From positions 1-21,639 of the forward strand of contig JADLGT010000327.1 of assembly GCA_020849195.1 (NCBI GenBank): a stretch of 21,639 nucleotides of DNA. Reading direction: 5' to 3'. A program made the position numbers and the translations under genes. The DNA comes from Bacteroidia bacterium (GTDB lineage: Bacteria > Bacteroidota > Bacteroidia > JABDFU01). Shown in pieces: positions 14,879-21,639 of the stretch (its first letter is position 1; every line of letters begins with the position of its first letter). The notes under the pieces were generated by a model. The model was not told the DNA's origin and searched no databases. It saw only the letters and a list, made by a program, of their open reading frames with translations.

Positions 14879-17305
14879 CTACTGCACAAGCCCGCGAGCC
14901 AAAGTGAGATAGTCGAGAAAATAAACAATTTTTACAGACAGGCTGTTGCTTTGTGGTGAGCGGAACATATTATCGAAATTGTTCGAATAGTTGTAAATGA
15001 TTTTATCGGTTCCGGAATAAATATTGTTTTGATAAACCACGCTCATCTCGCTGCCAGGTCTGAACTGCCACACAAAACTCAGAAATATATTAAACGTGTT
15101 GAAATTAATATTGTGATTAGTGCTGTAAGAAGTTTTTTGTTGGCCACCTTCATTATTCAAGAAAACATAATTGGAATAAATTGCCTGCGACCAATAATGG
15201 CGTGCATCAAGTTTCAACGACATTCGATTGGTAAAAATATACGAAGCCTGCAGCGAATTAGTTACGGTATTTAAATTACGCACACCCAAATAAATCGAAT
15301 CATTTACATTCGCAACAAAGCCAACATCGTCGGTTTTATACTCGTTGTCAATTGAATAAATAACACTGAATCTATTGCTGAAACGATAGCGTGGTGCGAA
15401 AGAAATAAACGATGTATTCCGGTTTCTTTCATTAAACCATTGGCCGCTGACCTCAACATCGAGTGCAAGTTTTTTTCTGTAGTCGGTCGAAATATATGCG
15501 CTTAACGAATAATTTTCCGGGTAAAGATAAAAGCGTCCTGCCGTTCGGGGCTCGTAATAATCATTTATTTGAAAAGGCTGAAAGCCCCAGTAAATGCCAA
15601 ACATATTAAAACCTTTCGACAGAACAAATGCTGAACCATCTATATTAAAACGCTGAAATACATTGGGATTAAACACCCGATAATAATCAATGCCCAAATC
15701 AACATGAAACTTGTATATTTTCCAAAAAGGAACATACGTATTATACTCTTGGTTAACTATGTAATAGCTGATATTGTTTCTATCTAAATAACCTAAGTCG
15801 TTCGGGTTAAATTTATCGCTTATAGATTTTGTTTTTAGTTCGCATAAGTAATTGCCGCTTATTTTAGCTAGCCTAAAAAAATACCTGAACCCGACATAAG
15901 GACTGGATGTGTAATACAAACGGGTCATATCTACCGAACCATCAACGGCATATTGATTTGATTTGTTGGCAAACTTAAACAACAAGGCACTTGCATTTGC
16001 ATTATAACTACCCACTTGTCTATACACATTGGTGTTGATAAAACTTATGTACGAATTATTTTTTATAGCCTGATCAAATACCATTACATTATAATTAGTT
16101 AGCGGCGCAGTTAACAGGCTGCGCTCTTTCGAGGTCAGCGTATCTATTATGATTGCATTAGCGGGAGTAGAAGTCGCGTTAAAAAAACCAATACCTAAAT
16201 TGCCTTTTGTACGCCCTGATATTTTTGTGGCGTTATATAATTTAGTTGTAGCGGGGTTACTTTTAATAATCTCGTTCGAGTCGAGGTTTGTTACAACTTT
16301 ATTATAATTTACAGGCATCCCCACTCGTCGCGTGTAAAACAAATCATTTTTGTTAAACAAATCCGTTCCTTCGGTAAAAAAATACCTACGTTCATTATAG
16401 CGTACTTCAATGGGCGAAAGATTAAGTACCTTATTGTCAAATCGGGTTTGTCCGAAATCGGGCACAAGAGTCATGTCGAGAGTAAAACTTTTACTCAAGC
16501 CGTATTTTATATCCACCCCACCATTGTAGGAATTAGCATTTGCTCCGTTGTAATTTTCTCCATAACCCGAAACGTAAGGTAAAAATGCGAGGCGAATAGG
16601 AGATTTGATATCAATAATTCCGGTTAACATACCCGATTGATTTACGATGCCTTGCGTTTGTGGTTTCACATCGTTCCAGTAGGATCGTTCACGATGTCGG
16701 CGTATGATACGCATGAAGTTTATTCCCCATTTTTGTTCGGACAATTTTGAAAAACGAATCGCTGAATAGGGTATTTTCATTTCTATACTCCAACCCTTGT
16801 TGCTTATAGTGGTTGCCGAATACCACGCAGCATTCCATGTCATGTCAAAATCATCTAATTTAGCCTTGGCATCGGCTTGTACGCCTGCAGCAGTTACAAA
16901 AAACGAATACGCATTTTGTTTGTCGAAATACGTATCAATTATAATTCCGAAAGCATCTGTATTTGTTTCGTATTCATCGCGCGCACTAAGCTGCCTCAAA
17001 ATACTGTCAGGAGTATCGTACAGCATTGCTCCAATGTAAACAGCATCATTGTCGTACAGAACAGCTACTTCGGTTTTTTGCCTTGAGTTACTGCCAGGGT
17101 TAGGAATAAATTGTATAAAGTCGGTTGCTTTGCCGGCAGTGTGCCATAGGTCCTCAGAGAGTTTTCCATCAATAATAATCCGTTCGTCTGTCCGAACAGC
17201 ATTCAAGTTTTTTTTCAGCACTTGCGCCGACACATGAATGGCAAGCAATTGCAATCCTGTAATAAAAAAAAGAATGGTTAATCGCTTTTCAATAAAAAAG
17301 TTCAC
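14879..17305 (-). CDS. DUF5916 outer-membrane protein with N-terminal CBM9-like domain
   Basis: An 808-aa protein with a signal peptide (MNFFIEKRLTILFFITGLQ..., cleavage after VSAQ near residue 28). Residues about 35-225 resemble the carbohydrate-binding family 9-like domain (IIIDGKLSEDLWHTA, VAVLYDNDAVYIGAMLYD, and later WSIEMKIPYSAIRF). The following ~580 residues carry the DUF5916 barrel (DFGQTRFDNKVLNLSPIEVR, YNERRYFFTEG) and end with a strand-like VKIVYFLDYLTL. Length and domain order are normal for the Bacteroidota family. The ligand is unknown; related proteins are thought to bind or pass glycans or other nutrients at the outer membrane. No TonB-dependent receptor or SusD gene is adjacent, so it is not part of a visible utilisation locus. 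Confidence 0.88.
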   Translation of the reverse strand: MNFFIEKRLTILFFITGLQLLAIHVSAQVLKKNLNAVRTDERIIIDGKLSEDLWHTAGKATDFIQFIPNPGSNSRQKTEVAVLYDNDAVYIGAMLYDTPDSILRQLSARDEYETNTDAFGIIIDTYFDKQNAYSFFVTAAGVQADAKAKLDDFDMTWNAAWYSATTISNKGWSIEMKIPYSAIRFSKLSEQKWGINFMRIIRRHRERSYWNDVKPQTQGIVNQSGMLTGIIDIKSPIRLAFLPYVSGYGENYNGANANSYNGGVDIKYGLSKSFTLDMTLVPDFGQTRFDNKVLNLSPIEVRYNERRYFFTEGTDLFNKNDLFYTRRVGMPVNYNKVVTNLDSNEIIKSNPATTKLYNATKISGRTKGNLGIGFFNATSTPANAIIIDTLTSKERSLLTAPLTNYNVMVFDQAIKNNSYISFINTNVYRQVGSYNANASALLFKFANKSNQYAVDGSVDMTRLYYTSSPYVGFRYFFRLAKISGNYLCELKTKSISDKFNPNDLGYLDRNNISYYIVNQEYNTYVPFWKIYKFHVDLGIDYYRVFNPNVFQRFNIDGSAFVLSKGFNMFGIYWGFQPFQINDYYEPRTAGRFYLYPENYSLSAYISTDYRKKLALDVEVSGQWFNERNRNTSFISFAPRYRFSNRFSVIYSIDNEYKTDDVGFVANVNDSIYLGVRNLNTVTNSLQASYIFTNRMSLKLDARHYWSQAIYSNYVFLNNEGGQQKTSYSTNHNINFNTFNIFLSFVWQFRPGSEMSVVYQNNIYSGTDKIIYNYSNNFDNMFRSPQSNSLSVKIVYFLDYLTLARGLVQ

Positions 17306-17455
17306 TTTGGAAATATCGGAAATTACCGGTGTAGAATCAAGGCTTTAATTACCAATGGTATAAATAATGGCTGAATGGATATTCGATAAAAGGTACTAAA
17401 ACAGTGCTCTTGTATAAATTCACGACCTGACACTTGAAAGGCTTTGTATTTAGAT

Positions 17456-17486
17456 TTTGCTCATATCAACAAAGTATATATATTTG
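17456..17486 (+). promoter_or_regulatory. Bacteroidota-type promoter for tRNA-Val
   Basis: TTTG (17456-17459), exactly 19 nt, then TATATTTG (17479-17486) match the phylum consensus TTTG-N19-21-TANNTTTG in full. The expected start point is near 17493, about 12 bp before the tRNA. This is the clearest promoter in the window and supports the phylum assignment. Confidence 0.85.
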
Positions 17487-17505
17487 CAGCCCGTTCATTA
17501 ATAAT

Positions 17506-17580
17506 GGGAGCATAGCTCAGCTGGTTTAGAGCATCTGCCTTACAAGCAGAGGGTCCTTGGTTCGAATCCATGTGCTCCCA
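17506..17580 (+). tRNA. tRNA-Val (anticodon TAC)
   Basis: The cloverleaf is complete: acceptor GGGAGCA with TGCTCCC, D arm GCTC/GAGC, anticodon stem TCTGC/GCAGA with loop CTTACAA and anticodon TAC (reads GTA and, by wobble, other valine codons), T loop TTCGAAT, discriminator A. The CCA end is not encoded (CAA follows). The T stem CTTGG/CCATG has one T-T mismatch at its second pair. A consensus promoter lies upstream and a strong terminator 10 bp downstream, so it is a single-gene transcript. Confidence 0.95.
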
Positions 17581-17590
17581 CAACAAAAAA

Positions 17591-17621
17591 GCCCGTAGTC
17601 AAATAGATTACGGGCTTTTTT
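17591..17621 (+). terminator. Intrinsic terminator of tRNA-Val
   Basis: GCCCGTAGTC (17591-17600) pairs over its whole length, with one G-T wobble, to GATTACGGGC (17606-17615) across a five-base AAATA loop. Six T follow and six A precede, so it could work in both directions. Confidence 0.92.
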
Positions 17622-17671
17622 CGTTTTCCTGAATTTTCAAGTCAGGTATTTTTATTTTTTAAAATTATAAT

Positions 17672-17782
17672 CTACTCGAACTCGGCTTCGCATACCTTAT
17701 ACCAATTTGATTTATATTTTTTCCAATCAATATCGGTATTATTCCTGCCAGCCGGTGTAACCCGCTTCACACTACAATACAT
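17672..17782 (-). CDS. Possible small protein (36 aa) or remnant
   Basis: Between the tRNA terminator and ispF, about 300 bp have no annotated gene. On the minus strand an ATG at 17782 opens a 36-codon frame reading MYCSVKRVTPAGRNN, then TDIDWKKYKSNWYKVCEAEFE. The composition (Trp, Tyr, Lys, Glu, alternating strand pattern) looks coding. A GTG six bases upstream in frame could also start it. Other coding-looking segments upstream on the same strand lie in other frames, so it may be the end of a decayed gene. I do not recognise it. Confidence 0.3.
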   Translation of the reverse strand: MYCSVKRVTPAGRNNTDIDWKKYKSNWYKVCEAEFE

Positions 17783-17919
17783 CTTCACTTTCGTATTCGA
17801 GGCGTTCAAATCTCAAAACGAAGAAGTGTCTGCGCCTGCTGTACATTAGTTAATTTCTCTGCCCTTTCTTTTCCTAATTTTTTCGCTATTCGTATATTCG
17901 TGCAAATTAAATAAACAAA

Positions 17920-18396
17920 ATGAGAATTGGTTTTGGATATGACGTCCATCAATTGCAGGATGGAAAAGCGTTTTGGCTGGGAGGCATAAAGCTTAATCAT
18001 AACAAAGGATCAGTTGGACACTCGGATGCGGACGTATTAATACATGCTATATGTGATGCTTTGCTTGGTGCAGCTAATCTTGGAGACATTGGCAAACATT
18101 TTCCAAATACATCACCCCAGTATAAAAACATCGATAGTAAAATCCTTTTGAAAAAAGTAGTTGAACTATTATCCGCAGAAGGATATACTATTGGCAACAT
18201 TGACTCTACGGTTACACTTGAGAAACCTAAAATCAATCCGCATATACCCGAAATGAAAAAAGTATTGGCAAATACAATGAATATTTTGGAAAACGACATA
18301 TCAATTAAAGCTACTACCAATGAAACAATGGGCTACATAGGCCGCGAGGAAGGAGTTTGTGCGTATGCCATTGTTTTAATAAATGAAAAAAAATAA
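17920..18396 (+). CDS. ispF: 2-C-methyl-D-erythritol 2,4-cyclodiphosphate synthase
   Basis: A 158-aa enzyme of normal IspF length. It cyclises CDP-methylerythritol 2-phosphate with loss of CMP in the non-mevalonate isoprenoid pathway, as a trimer with one metal per active site. The metal ligands are visible: Asp8 and His10 in GYDVH and His42 in IHAICDALLGA. Also clear are VGHSDADVL, LGDIGKHFP, STVTLEKPKI and the C-terminal KATTNETMGYIGREEGV. A weak TATATTCG box lies about 20 bp before the ATG. The reductase gene follows after 56 bp on the same strand and may be co-transcribed. Other isoprenoid genes are not linked. Confidence 0.96.
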   Translation: MRIGFGYDVHQLQDGKAFWLGGIKLNHNKGSVGHSDADVLIHAICDALLGAANLGDIGKHFPNTSPQYKNIDSKILLKKVVELLSAEGYTIGNIDSTVTLEKPKINPHIPEMKKVLANTMNILENDISIKATTNETMGYIGREEGVCAYAIVLINEKK

Positions 18397-18452
18397 ATTG
18401 AATCTGCCAACTAAACAAGTATTGAACAATTAAATTCTTAAAAATAAAACAC

Positions 18453-19517
18453 GTGAAATTTTATCCTTTAAAAGTAAGCGATGTGAACCCCGAAACGGGA
18501 GATTGCGTATCTGTTGGATTTGAAGTCCCGGCAAATTTGAAAAAAGAATTTAGTCATATACAAGGGCAGTACCTTAGTCTAAGGTTTATGCTAAATGGTG
18601 AAGAATTACGTCGGTCATATTCCATCTGCACATCTCCATTCGAACCCGGATTACGCATTGCAGTAAAAAAAGTAAAAGATGGGCGCGTATCGACTTACAT
18701 CAACGAGCAATTAAAAGCAGGAGATATAGTTGAGTCGATGGTTCCGATTGGTAGTTTTTTTACAGAGGTTCATCAGTACAACAAAAAAGTATATAACCTC
18801 TTTGCGGCAGGAAGTGGTATTACTCCAATCATTTCAATACTTAAAACTATGCTTGCCGGCGAATCACAGTCCAAAGTGAATTTATTTTACGGGAACAGCA
18901 ATGAGCGTAAAGTTATTTTTAAAGACGAACTAAATGGGTTGGAAAGAAAATATGGAGATCGATTAAAAATAATCTATCTGTATAGCCAACCCGAACAAGC
19001 TGTTGACGAATTGCATAAAGGCAGGCTAACGAAAGAAAAAATAAAACGATTGACCGAAAAATACATTGAACTTAATCTGCTGAATGAATTTTTTGTTTGC
19101 GGTCCGGCAGATGTTATGCTCAATACCAAAGAGGCACTCGAAGATCTTAATGTTGCAAAAAATAAAATACATCTTGAATATTTCGGCACACCTCCTGATG
19201 CGGACAAAAATAAATTAAATCAAAGCCTGATAGTACCTTCGGAAGTAACCATTATATGCGATGGAGACGAACGCGTTGTTTTTTTAGAACCTCATCAAAG
19301 TGTGTTGGAGGCTGCCTTAGAGGCTAATTTAGATGCGCCTTACTCTTGCAGGGCAGGCTCATGTTGCACTTGCCGTGCAAAAGTTATTGAAGGAAAAGTT
19401 ATTATGGATGTTAACTATGCCTTGCTCGACTCTGAAGTGGAAGAAGGATATATACTTACCTGTCAATCACACGCCATTACACCTACATTAACCGTAGATT
19501 ATGATCACGGAAAGTAA
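18453..19517 (+). CDS. PaaE-like NAD(P)H oxidoreductase: FAD domain, NAD domain and 2Fe-2S ferredoxin domain
   Basis: A 354-aa flavoprotein starting at GTG 18453, which fits the family N-terminus (KFYPLKVSDVNPETGD). The order is FAD-binding domain (about 1-100, GQYLSLRF then RRSYSICTSP), NAD(P)-binding domain (about 105-230, FAAGSGITPIISIL, FYGNSNERKVIFK, EFFVCGPADVM), and a plant-type 2Fe-2S domain (about 260-354) with cysteines in YSCRAGSCCTCRAKV and the last in ILTCQSH. It moves electrons from NAD(P)H through FAD and the cluster to a partner. The architecture matches the phenylacetyl-CoA epoxidase reductase PaaE, but no paaABCD genes are present, so the acceptor here is unknown. Many Bacteroidota carry such a stand-alone copy. 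Confidence 0.9.
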   Translation: MKFYPLKVSDVNPETGDCVSVGFEVPANLKKEFSHIQGQYLSLRFMLNGEELRRSYSICTSPFEPGLRIAVKKVKDGRVSTYINEQLKAGDIVESMVPIGSFFTEVHQYNKKVYNLFAAGSGITPIISILKTMLAGESQSKVNLFYGNSNERKVIFKDELNGLERKYGDRLKIIYLYSQPEQAVDELHKGRLTKEKIKRLTEKYIELNLLNEFFVCGPADVMLNTKEALEDLNVAKNKIHLEYFGTPPDADKNKLNQSLIVPSEVTIICDGDERVVFLEPHQSVLEAALEANLDAPYSCRAGSCCTCRAKVIEGKVIMDVNYALLDSEVEEGYILTCQSHAITPTLTVDYDHGK

Positions 19518-19591
19518 TGAGTTGCGATTAAACTTTCGCTTTCATATCTGCACCAATAGGTAGTGCAAGTTGTTACTCCCCAAATAAAATC

Positions 19592-20224
19592 TCAGTATTC
19601 TTTTTTCCCCTTATAGGCACCCGATAAATACACATCGACTTTTGCTCCCATTACCGACTGGGAAAAATTAATATCGGCAAATACACTTAGACCTATTCCA
19701 ACATCGTATTTAATTTTTTTAATAAGTTGCGCACAGGCATAAGCCCCCACACTATTTTTAGGCGTCTGCGAATAATTACTTCCCGCTTGTTCAAAGAAAA
19801 CAGAATAGGACGCACCTCCGAAGTACGAAAAATTAATGCTTGTTGTTTCAATACGCTTTCCATAACACCCATGAAACTGGTAATTATTATAACTGCCAAA
19901 GCGGTCGCCGGAAAGAAATAAGCCGAGCTGAAAATATTGAGTGTGAATATGAAGGTTATAGTCTAAGCCGAATACGAATTGCGAATTTTTAATTTGATTG
20001 TTTGCAGCCAAGCCCCCACCCGCACTAATCCAATTGCTATGTTTACGAAAAATATTGTCACCAAAAACGGTATCTTGTTTCCACACAGGCTTATCGGATT
20101 TAGTGTGCTGCGCAGAAATTGAAAATGCAGATAAAGCAAAAAATAAAATTAAATAGTTCTTTGTGTGCTTGCCCTTCACTTGAATATGTTTTATAAAATA
20201 TGGAGGGTTATATGTAACTCGCAT
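19592..20224 (-). CDS. Small exported barrel-like protein of unknown function
   Basis: Up to 210 aa from the ATG at 20224. A more convincing signal peptide begins at the GTG at 20179 (VKGKHTKNYLILFFALSAFSISAQ), which would give 195 aa. The mature part has repeated strand patterns with Gly and aromatic residues (WISAGGGLAANN, FVFGLDYNLHIH, YFQLGLFLSGDRFG, SYFGGASYSVFFEQ), as in small eight-stranded outer-membrane barrels, but the end (AYKGKKEY) is not the usual aromatic-final strand. I do not recognise a family. It stands alone, convergent with the reductase gene and downstream of fumC. Confidence 0.6.
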   Translation of the reverse strand: MRVTYNPPYFIKHIQVKGKHTKNYLILFFALSAFSISAQHTKSDKPVWKQDTVFGDNIFRKHSNWISAGGGLAANNQIKNSQFVFGLDYNLHIHTQYFQLGLFLSGDRFGSYNNYQFHGCYGKRIETTSINFSYFGGASYSVFFEQAGSNYSQTPKNSVGAYACAQLIKKIKYDVGIGLSVFADINFSQSVMGAKVDVYLSGAYKGKKEY

Positions 20225-20338
20225 TTATGTTCATGGCATTTTGTGTAAATTAAACACAATCATATTATCAATCAATACTGTTTTACTACACAAGTTTTTG
20301 CCTTTTCGGGCAGATAAAAAATCGAAGGTAATGCGTAC

Positions 20339-21639
20339 TCAAACCATCGACTCCGGCTTCACCCACAGGCTGAATTGCTCATCTGTAAGTAATCCCAAAT
20401 CTATTGCGGCTTTACGCAGCGACAAACCTTCTTTGTGTGCCTTCTTAGCTATCTTAGCGGCGTTCTCGTAACCGATGTGTGTATTAAGGGCTGTTACCAA
20501 CATGAGCGATTGTTCCAAATGCTCTTTAATTAGTTCATGGTTCGGTTCAATACCCGCCGCACAATTGTTATTGAAAGAAATACAGGCATCCCCTATCAAC
20601 CTTGCCGACTGTAGTACGTTAGCAGCAATGAGTGGCTTGAATACATTTAATTCAAAATGTCCGGTGGCGCCGCCAACCGAAGCAGCCACATCATTACCCA
20701 TTACTTGTGCGCAAACCATTGTTAATGCTTCAGGTTGCGTAGGATTTACTTTTCCGGGCATAATGGATGAGCCGGGCTCATTATCCGGAATAATTATTTC
20801 GCCGATTCCGCAACGCGGTCCCGAACTCAACATACGTACATCGTTTGCAATTTTCATCAGCGCAACAGCCGAACGTTTCAATGCACCGGAAAGCTCGATC
20901 ATTGCATCATGGGCAGCCAGTGCTTCAAATTTATTGGGCGCTGTTACAAATGGATAACCTGTAAGCTCTGCGATTTTTTTTGCAACAAGTACATCGTAAC
21001 CTTTGGGTGTGTTTAATCCTGTTCCAACGGCAGTACCGCCCAAAGCCAATTCACGAACAGCTTCCAACGCGTTTTTTATTGCACGTATGCTATTGGTAAT
21101 CTGTTGGGCGTAGCCTGAAAACTCCTGACCCAATGTAAGCGGGGTAGCATCCATAAAATGAGTGCGACCAATTTTCACAATATTTTTAAACGCTTCCGAT
21201 TTTTTAGATAGTGTGTTGCGCAATTTTTCCATTCCGGGTAGGGTTACTTCAGTTACCAGTTTGTATGCGGCAATGTGCATAGCTGTTGGAAACGTATCGT
21301 TCGACGACTGCGACTTGTTCACATCATCATTCGGGTGAATTATTTTTTTCTCATCGGCAAGTTTGCCTCCGCTCAACACATGTGCTCGGTAAGCAATCAC
21401 TTCATTGGCGTTCATGTTCGACTGTGTGCCTGAGCCTGTTTGCCATATCACCAAAGGGAATTGGTCATCGTGTTTTCCGGCAAGTATCTCGTCGCAAACT
21501 TTTCCGATGAGATCTTTTTTATCTGCAGGCAAAACACCTAACTCGTTATTCGCCATAGCTGCTGCTTTTTTCAGGTAGGCAAAGGCATAAATAATTTCCT
21601 TTGGCATTGATGCCTCAGCACCAATTTTAAAATTGTTAC
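20339..21639 (-). CDS. fumC: Fumarate hydratase class II (5' end outside the window)
   Basis: A class II, iron-independent fumarase of the citric acid cycle, converting fumarate and malate in the cytoplasm as a tetramer. The frame stays open from the internal Met at 21607 to the window edge, reading [10 protein letters not shown] before MPKEII, which matches the usual FumC text after the first ~35 residues. The true start therefore lies beyond 21639 and about 30-40 residues are missing. Motifs: [49 protein letters not shown] with the catalytic His, GLNTPKGY, and the superfamily signature [16 protein letters not shown]. It ends at TGA 20339, and 114 bp separate it from the next minus-strand gene. 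Confidence 0.96.
   Translation of the reverse strand, partial: NNFKIGAEASMPKEIIYAFAYLKKAAAMANNELGVLPADKKDLIGKVCDEILAGKHDDQFPLVIWQTGSGTQSNMNANEVIAYRAHVLSGGKLADEKKIIHPNDDVNKSQSSNDTFPTAMHIAAYKLVTEVTLPGMEKLRNTLSKKSEAFKNIVKIGRTHFMDATPLTLGQEFSGYAQQITNSIRAIKNALEAVRELALGGTAVGTGLNTPKGYDVLVAKKIAELTGYPFVTAPNKFEALAAHDAMIELSGALKRSAVALMKIANDVRMLSSGPRCGIGEIIIPDNEPGSSIMPGKVNPTQPEALTMVCAQVMGNDVAASVGGATGHFELNVFKPLIAANVLQSARLIGDACISFNNNCAAGIEPNHELIKEHLEQSLMLVTALNTHIGYENAAKIAKKAHKEGLSLRKAAIDLGLLTDEQFSLWVKPESMV

Noticed and set aside
18453..19517. Part of a phenylacetate degradation locus
   Set aside because: The reductase is PaaE-like, but no paaA-D, paaK or related genes lie nearby, so the pathway is not supported.
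20475..20957. 160-codon frame antisense to fumC
   Set aside because: Lies wholly inside a well-conserved enzyme gene and shows no independent motif.
1..21639. CRISPR array, rRNA, transposase, prophage or plasmid origin
   Set aside because: No regularly spaced repeats, rRNA-like sequence, transposase or integrase motifs, or iteron sets were seen.

Overview
The window reads as ordinary chromosome of an uncultured or little-studied member of the Bacteroidota (Bacteroidetes). The signs are AT-rich, low-SD translation starts, the phylum-specific promoter form (TTTG, 19 nt, TANNTTTG) in front of the tRNA gene, an ExbB-ExbD-TonB-FolC gene cluster, outer-membrane families typical of the phylum (DUF5916, DUF6340, DUF6624-like), and a receiver-CRP response regulator. 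I cannot fix the order or genus from sequence alone.

Layout. At 53-1120 (-) lies a secreted protein that seems to join a TPR-like region, a DUF6624-like domain and a weak OmpA-like end. An O-antigen polymerase/ligase-family membrane protein (1412-3007) is followed by a soluble PAS histidine kinase and its receiver-CRP partner (3051-5304). Two minus-strand genes follow: folB and a predicted outer-membrane barrel. From 6771 to 12550 the plus strand carries a DUF6340-type lipoprotein, gmhA (heptose synthesis for LPS), the Ton energising genes exbB-exbD-tonB, folC, and a small lipoprotein ending in a Cys/His knuckle.

The region 12551-14812 is the clearest accessory island. It holds a YhdJ-family adenine methyltransferase overlapping by 29 bp a probable restriction nuclease that I cannot assign to a named family. 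The two genes prefer GAC for Asp, whereas the neighbouring folC prefers GAT. A nested inverted repeat closes the island exactly where a short coding-looking tail ends. If specificity follows E. coli YhdJ, the target is ATGCAT, which I find only twice in the window.

After the island come a large DUF5916/CBM9-like outer-membrane protein (-), a tRNA-Val (TAC) with a near-perfect promoter and terminator, ispF, a PaaE-like flavin/2Fe-2S reductase, a small exported protein (-), and a fumC gene whose 5' end lies beyond the right edge. Most of the window is housekeeping, envelope and cofactor metabolism. The restriction-modification island, its boundary structure, the kinase/receiver-CRP pair and the knuckle lipoprotein deserve a second look. 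I see no CRISPR array, transposase, integrase or rRNA gene.
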